Assembly (NCBI GenBank): GCA_016713435.1 | Contig: JADJPD010000003.1 | Location: 372,001 to 436,000 of the forward strand | Direction of reading: 5' to 3' | Origin: Gemmatimonadota bacterium | GTDB taxonomy: Bacteria > Gemmatimonadota > Gemmatimonadetes > Gemmatimonadales > GWC2-71-9 | Length of the DNA: 64,000 nucleotides | Shown: one piece after another, positions 60,346 to 64,000 of the stretch | How positions within the stretch are numbered: position 1 is the first letter of the stretch | Layout of the letters: each line of letters opens with the position of its first letter | The notes under the pieces: generated by a model | What the model was told of the DNA's origin: nothing | The model's database searches: none | Seen by the model: only the letters and a program-made list of their open reading frames with translations | Made by a program: the position numbers and the translations under genes

Positions 60346-61410
60346 TCAGTCCACCCAGTCGGCGATGAAGATGTTGGTCTCGCCGACTTCCTTCTGGTTC
60401 CGGTTCGAGGCCCACAGGAGCTTCTTGCCGTCGGGGCTGAACATCGGGAACGAGTCGAAGTCGTTGTGGGTGGTGATCTTCTCGAGCCCCGTGCCGTCGG
60501 GGTTGATCAGGTACAGGTCGAAGTTGCCGCTCCGCGGGTGCTCGTAGTTGGACGAGAAGATGATCTTCCTGCCGTCGGGCGTGAAGATCGGCGCGAAGTT
60601 GGCGCCGCCCAGGTTGGTGATCTGCCGGGCGTTGGAGCCGTCGGCGTTGGCCACCCACACCTCCACCTTCGACGGGCGCACCATGCGGTCGCGCAGCAGG
60701 CCGAGGTAGTCGGCCGTGTCCGCCGCGGTCTTGGGATAGCCGGCGCGCCAGACGATCTGCTTGCCGTCCGGCGAGAACCAGGCGCCGCCGTCGTAGCCCA
60801 CCCGGTGGGTGAGGCGCTTGAGGCCGGTGCCGTCCACGTGCATGGTGTAGAGCTCGATGTCGCCGTCCATCGTGCTCGTGAAGATCAGCGTCTTGCCGTC
60901 GGGCGACAGCGTGGTCTCGGCGTTGTACCAGCCGTTCTTCGTCAGCTGCCTGAGGTCCGAGCCGTCGAGCTTCGAGGTGTAGATCTCGAGGTGGCCGAGC
61001 GGCCAGACGTAGCCGTGGGACTTGTCCGGCGGCGTGGGGCAGGCCGTGTCGTGCGCGAAGGTGGAACTGTAGAGCACCCGGGTGTCGTTCTGGATGAACG
61101 CCCCGCAGGTGGTCCGGCCCTGCCCATTGGACACGCGACGCTTGTTGGAGCCGTCGAGGTTCATGGTGTACTGCTGGTCGCAGCCGGCATCCACCTTCTG
61201 CTGCCATTGGTAGATGATCTTCTTCCCGTCCTGGGAGAAGTAGGCCTCGGCGTTGTTGCCGCCGAAGGTCAGCTGCCGGATGTTGCGGAGGTGCCGTTCG
61301 TCCGGCTCGGGCGGGACGTAGGTGGTCGAGGCGCCGCTCGCCGCGCCGCCGGCGCAGGCCAGGAGGGCGGGGAGGGCCAGGATCGCGGTCGGAAGGAATG
61401 GGGTGCGCAT
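60346..61410 (-). CDS. TolB-like WD40/PD40 repeat lipoprotein
   Basis: This 354-aa protein has a lipobox (LALPALLACAGG) and a propeller of PD40 repeats: NAEAYFSQDGKKIIYQW, NAETTLSPDGKTLIFTS, GGAWFSPDGKQIVWRAG, NFAPIFTPDGRKIIFSS and FPMFSPDGKKLLWASNRN. Such proteins bind other envelope proteins or peptides; related TolB acts in the Tol-Pal system, but no tol gene is nearby. GATTAGTTTTGG upstream (minus strand, about 61425) could be a -10. Confidence 0.9.
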   Translation of the reverse strand: MRTPFLPTAILALPALLACAGGAASGASTTYVPPEPDERHLRNIRQLTFGGNNAEAYFSQDGKKIIYQWQQKVDAGCDQQYTMNLDGSNKRRVSNGQGRTTCGAFIQNDTRVLYSSTFAHDTACPTPPDKSHGYVWPLGHLEIYTSKLDGSDLRQLTKNGWYNAETTLSPDGKTLIFTSTMDGDIELYTMHVDGTGLKRLTHRVGYDGGAWFSPDGKQIVWRAGYPKTAADTADYLGLLRDRMVRPSKVEVWVANADGSNARQITNLGGANFAPIFTPDGRKIIFSSNYEHPRSGNFDLYLINPDGTGLEKITTHNDFDSFPMFSPDGKKLLWASNRNQKEVGETNIFIADWVD

Positions 61411-61449
61411 AGGGCTCCAAAACTAATCGGCGAGACTCGGGAAAGGCAT

Positions 61450-61487
61450 GGCGGGGCGGCGTTCCAGCCCGGGAACGCCGCCCCGCC
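61450..61487. terminator. hairpin between Bcp and TolB-like genes
   Basis: GGCGGGGCGGCGTTCC and GGAACGCCGCCCCGCC form a 16-bp stem with a 6-nt loop, 12 bp after the Bcp stop on the minus strand. Confidence 0.75.
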
Positions 61488-61498
61488 CCGACGGCGGC

Positions 61499-61960
61499 CT
61501 ACAACCCGGCCAGGGCGGCCAGCACCTCGGCGGCGTGGCCCTTCGGCTTCACCTTCTCGAACACCTTCACGATCTTGCCGTCCGCCCCGATCAGGAACGT
61601 CGTCCGCAGGATCCCGAAGTACTTCCGGCCGTACATGCTCTTCTCCCCCCACACGCCATACGCCTCCGCCACCGCATGGTCCACGTCGGCCAGCAGCGGG
61701 AAGGGGAGCTTGTACTTGGCCCTGAACTTGTCGTGCGCGGTGACCGGGTCGGGGGAGACGCCGAGGACCACGGCGCCGGCCTTCCGGACGGCCTTCCAGT
61801 GATCGCGGAACTCGCAGGCCTCGGTGGTGCAGCCGCTGGTGTCGTCCTTGGGATAGAAGTACAGGACCACGGGCTTCCCCTTGAGGTCCTTGAGGCCGAT
61901 GGTCTCGCCGCCGGAGGCGGGAAGCTTGAACGCGGGGGCCTTGGCGCCGGGCTTGAGCAC
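61499..61960 (-). CDS. bcp: thioredoxin-dependent peroxiredoxin (Bcp/PrxQ type)
   Basis: This 153-aa peroxiredoxin has LKPGAKAPAFKLPASGG at the start, VVLYFYPKDDTSGCTTEACE with peroxidatic Cys and the resolving Cys five residues later (the one-helix spacing of atypical two-Cys Bcp enzymes), and LGVSPDPV and FGILRTTFLIGADGKIV. It reduces hydroperoxides using thioredoxin. GTG 61960 was chosen; an upstream GTG at 61999 lies inside the terminator of the preceding gene. Confidence 0.94.
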   Translation of the reverse strand: MLKPGAKAPAFKLPASGGETIGLKDLKGKPVVLYFYPKDDTSGCTTEACEFRDHWKAVRKAGAVVLGVSPDPVTAHDKFRAKYKLPFPLLADVDHAVAEAYGVWGEKSMYGRKYFGILRTTFLIGADGKIVKVFEKVKPKGHAAEVLAALAGL

Positions 61961-61997
61961 GGGGGAGTCCGTTGAGTGAGGCGGGGGAAGAAAACAC

Positions 61998-62030
61998 ACC
62001 GCCCCGGCACCTGTGAAGGGCCGGGGCGGT
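61998..62030 (-). terminator. intrinsic terminator of the multihaem cytochrome gene
   Basis: ACCGCCCCGGC and GCCGGGGCGGT form an 11-bp stem with an 11-nt loop; on the minus strand it is followed by GTGTTTTCTT. Confidence 0.8.
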
Positions 62031-62053
62031 GGGACCCGCGTCCGCCGTGGAGC

Positions 62054-63616
62054 TTAGTGGCGGGCGAGGGACGCGGGCGTGGCACCCTTGGCCAGCGCCT
62101 TGCTGATGATGGCCTGGATGTTCGCCGGCGGGGCCGGGAACCCGTACTGTGACCGCAGCGCCTGGATCGTGGCTGCCAGGACCTTCTGCGTCAGGAACGG
62201 GTTGTGGGAGCCGCGACTGGCATCCGGGTGGTGCGAGAGGTGCGCCCCGAAGAGCTGGGCATTGAAGCGCGCCCCCTCACCGACGGTGATGAGGTTGTCG
62301 TTGCTGACGAACTCCGTGGTGGGCACCTGCGCCAGGTAGCCACCGTCGGTGCCGAAGTCGAGGACTTCATCGCCGTCGGTGTCGAGCCAGATCTGGTCCA
62401 CCAGGGCTTCCATGACCGTGTTGCTCGCGTCCAGGGCCGTCGCGGCCGCGGTGGCGCTGTTGTGGCAGCCCGAGCTGACGCACGACGACCAGTTCCGCTC
62501 GGTGGTCGTGTACGCGCAGGCGTTGCTGTACCCGTCCAGCGGCTCGCCGGTGGCCGGATCGATGCACGGGATCGGGCGGAAATTGTGGCCCACCGACTGC
62601 AGCTGGAAGTTGCCCGTGGAATCGGTGATCGTGATCCGCGTGACGTGGCAGCCGGCGCACAGGCGCGGGTTGGCGGTCGCGTCGCCGTGGGTGGACGGCG
62701 CCGGGGTGGTATCGAAGCCCGCCGGCCACCAGCCGGCCGTGCCGAGGAGCACCGGCCCCTGCGGCCCGTGCGAACTCGAATTGGCCGAGGTGAGCTCGAA
62801 GCGACGGCTGTGACACTTCATGCACAGGTTGTTCTCGAGCGACGGATCGTCGATCGGGAAGCGGAGCTGCCCGGCATTCGAGGAGCCGTGCGGGTCGTGG
62901 CAGACCGCGCAGGTGGTGCCCAGCGCGTTCTGCGCGGTCACGACGTCGTTCCGCTCGGTGTAATTGTCCGTCACGCCCCAGGCGCGCAGCGCGCCGCGGC
63001 CTTCATGGCAGGGCTGGCAGCTCGCGTTGGTGATCGCGCCCGAATAGAACTCGGAGTGCCGCGAGGCCTGCCACTGCTCGGTGTACGGGTGGTGCGTGCC
63101 GGCGTGGCACTCCGCGCAGGTGCCGTCCGCCAGCGAGGCAGTGTCGGCGCGGATGCTGGCGAGCGGGGGCGCGCTGGCGTCCGGCGTCGACACGTGGTCG
63201 AAGCCCGGGCCGTGGCAGCTCTCGCACTGCACGTCGTGGTACACCGTGTCCTGCACCAGGTTGTAGCCGGCGGCGCTGTCCACCGCGTTGCCGAGCTCGC
63301 TCACCGTGTGGCAACCCACGCAGTAGGAGGCGGCGTGCCCGGAGTTCTGCAGGGTGTTCCACGCGTCCGCATGGCCGTGCTGCGACCAGTCGGCCTGGTG
63401 GTCCACGTGGCAGTTGCCGCAGGTGGTCTGGCCATCCTCGGCCGCGTAATAGCCCAGGAAACCATTGACGGTGTCGGGGGGAGCATTGAAGCGGGGCGGG
63501 TCGACGAAGACCGTCTTGGTCTCGGTCTCGGTCGAACACGCCCCAAGCCACGCCGAGACGACGAGCACCGCCGCCGCGAGGGCCCGGGACAGGACAGAAG
63601 AGGAACGCATAGCCAC
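62054..63616 (-). CDS. multihaem c-type cytochrome lipoprotein
   Basis: This 520-aa protein has a lipoprotein signal (VLVVSAWLGACSTE). It contains eight CxxCH haem sites (CGNCH, CVGCH, CESCH, CAECH, CQPCH, CAVCH, CMKCH, CAGCH) and one CVSSGCH, a CX4CH variant that may bind a ninth haem. Separate histidines such as DWSQHGHADAW can act as distal ligands. It probably moves electrons across the periplasm or at the outer membrane. The C-terminal block ALAATIQ-type TQKVLAATIQALRSQYG and AIISKALAKGATPASLARH is repeated in the next gene upstream. MAMRSSS starts at 63616; ATG 63610 is an alternative. Confidence 0.92.
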   Translation of the reverse strand: MAMRSSSVLSRALAAAVLVVSAWLGACSTETETKTVFVDPPRFNAPPDTVNGFLGYYAAEDGQTTCGNCHVDHQADWSQHGHADAWNTLQNSGHAASYCVGCHTVSELGNAVDSAAGYNLVQDTVYHDVQCESCHGPGFDHVSTPDASAPPLASIRADTASLADGTCAECHAGTHHPYTEQWQASRHSEFYSGAITNASCQPCHEGRGALRAWGVTDNYTERNDVVTAQNALGTTCAVCHDPHGSSNAGQLRFPIDDPSLENNLCMKCHSRRFELTSANSSSHGPQGPVLLGTAGWWPAGFDTTPAPSTHGDATANPRLCAGCHVTRITITDSTGNFQLQSVGHNFRPIPCIDPATGEPLDGYSNACAYTTTERNWSSCVSSGCHNSATAAATALDASNTVMEALVDQIWLDTDGDEVLDFGTDGGYLAQVPTTEFVSNDNLITVGEGARFNAQLFGAHLSHHPDASRGSHNPFLTQKVLAATIQALRSQYGFPAPPANIQAIISKALAKGATPASLARH

Positions 63617-63794
63617 CTGACAGAGAGGGGTGAGACCACGGACTCCCCGGATAGCTGGGTCCGTACAACTACGTATATCGCCACCCGGTGATTAAGGGAC
63701 CGCCATAGCTGTATGAAGGATTCGCAAATGCGCCGCGGTGTAGGATGGACACCGACAGGCGCCGACATGCGGCCGCTCTCGGGGCCCCGAAACG

Positions 63795-63831
63795 GGCACC
63801 ACCCCGGGAACGAGGTCCCCAGGGTGGTGCC
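63795..63831 (-). terminator. terminator of the second cytochrome gene
   Basis: GGCACCACCC and GGGTGGTGCC form a 10-bp stem; on the minus strand CGTTTCGG follows. Confidence 0.6.
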
Positions 63832-63852
63832 GTACCCCGCCTGCGCGGTGGC

Positions 63853-64000
63853 CTAGTGGCGCGCCAGGTTCGCGGGGGTGGTGCCCTTCGCCAGCGCCTT
63901 GCTGATGATGGCCTGGACGCTGGCCGGCGGGGCCGGCAGCCCGTACTGGGTCTGCAGCGCCTGCAGGCTCGCCGCCAGGGCCCGCTGGGCCAGGAACGGG
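63853..64000 (-). CDS. paralogous cytochrome, 3' end only (cut by window)
   Basis: The minus strand encodes PFLAQRALAASLQALQTQYG and PPASVQAIISKALAKGTTPA followed by NLARH and a TAG stop. This is nearly the same C-terminus as the complete multihaem cytochrome downstream, so a tandem duplicate lies mostly outside the window. Haem motifs are not visible in the part present. Confidence 0.85.
   Translation of the reverse strand, partial: PFLAQRALAASLQALQTQYGLPAPPASVQAIISKALAKGTTPANLARH

Noticed and set aside
61961..61999. Upstream GTG start for Bcp at 61999
   Set aside because: It overlaps the U-tract of the terminator of the cytochrome gene and adds a proline-rich non-family segment.

Overview
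The window is about 64 kb of very GC-rich, gene-dense bacterial chromosome. The cell is Gram-negative type: it encodes beta-barrel outer-membrane proteins, lipoproteins, PlsB-type acyltransferase and Tat/Sec exports. It also encodes the futalosine menaquinone enzyme MqnD, type I glutamine synthetase, two leader peptidases, multihaem c-type cytochromes and many small zinc-ribbon and BIG2/LVIVD proteins. Together with the composition this looks most like a member of the Gemmatimonadota, probably an environmental or metagenome-assembled genome. That placement is inferred from gene content alone; there is no rRNA gene in the window.

Layout. 0-7.7 kb: a DUF3828-like lipoprotein (cut by the window start), YaeQ, tRNA-Cys, a PAS/MCP signalling pair, a three-gene operon ending in a ferric-reductase/Rieske fusion, and a BamA/TamA-like barrel. 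7.8-18.1 kb: a surface-glycan and head-group island with a methyltransferase, a Wzx-type flippase, two GT4 glycosyltransferases, an AEP transaminase-like enzyme, two LicC/PntC/IPCT-type cytidylyltransferases and two CDP-alcohol phosphatidyltransferases. This set could make CDP-activated aminoethylphosphonate and CDP-inositol and transfer them to lipid or polymer. 18.3-25.3 kb: housekeeping and small genes, glnA and mqnD, plus two copies of a roughly 240-bp inverted-repeat element. 25.4-33.2 kb: a strong promoter, an HD-GYP response regulator, then a four-gene overlapping operon (receiver, 1170-aa HEAT-repeat membrane protein, family-2 polysaccharide synthase, REC-DHp-pseudoREC protein). This operon is the best candidate for an undescribed system.

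33.3-46.3 kb: a Tat-exported metallophosphatase, an L,D-transpeptidase, a DEAD helicase, a second metallophosphatase, PepE, an acyltransferase, the M48/LemA pair, a MerR regulator, a type IV-like pseudopilin, a Fis-type regulator and a YhaM-like exonuclease. 46.3-47.0 kb: a gene-free AT-richer patch with several DnaA-box-like 9-mers. 47.0-54.7 kb: a BIG2/LVIVD protein, a cold-shock protein, an Smr protein, and a lipoprotein binding protein translationally coupled to a chemoreceptor. 54.8-64 kb: an outer-membrane protein with a CsgG-like lipoprotein, a zinc ribbon, an MFS exporter, tandem lepB genes, a TolB-like protein, Bcp, and two tandem multihaem cytochromes, the second cut by the window end.

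Two global features matter to any user. First, eight single-base indels in G/C runs break seven genes; undoing each restores a family-like protein, often with an ATGA-type junction or a plausible stop, so they look like sequence errors and annotated ends there should be treated as provisional. Second, many genes have a TANNTT-type -10 element only 5-9 nt before the start codon, which suggests widespread leaderless transcription.
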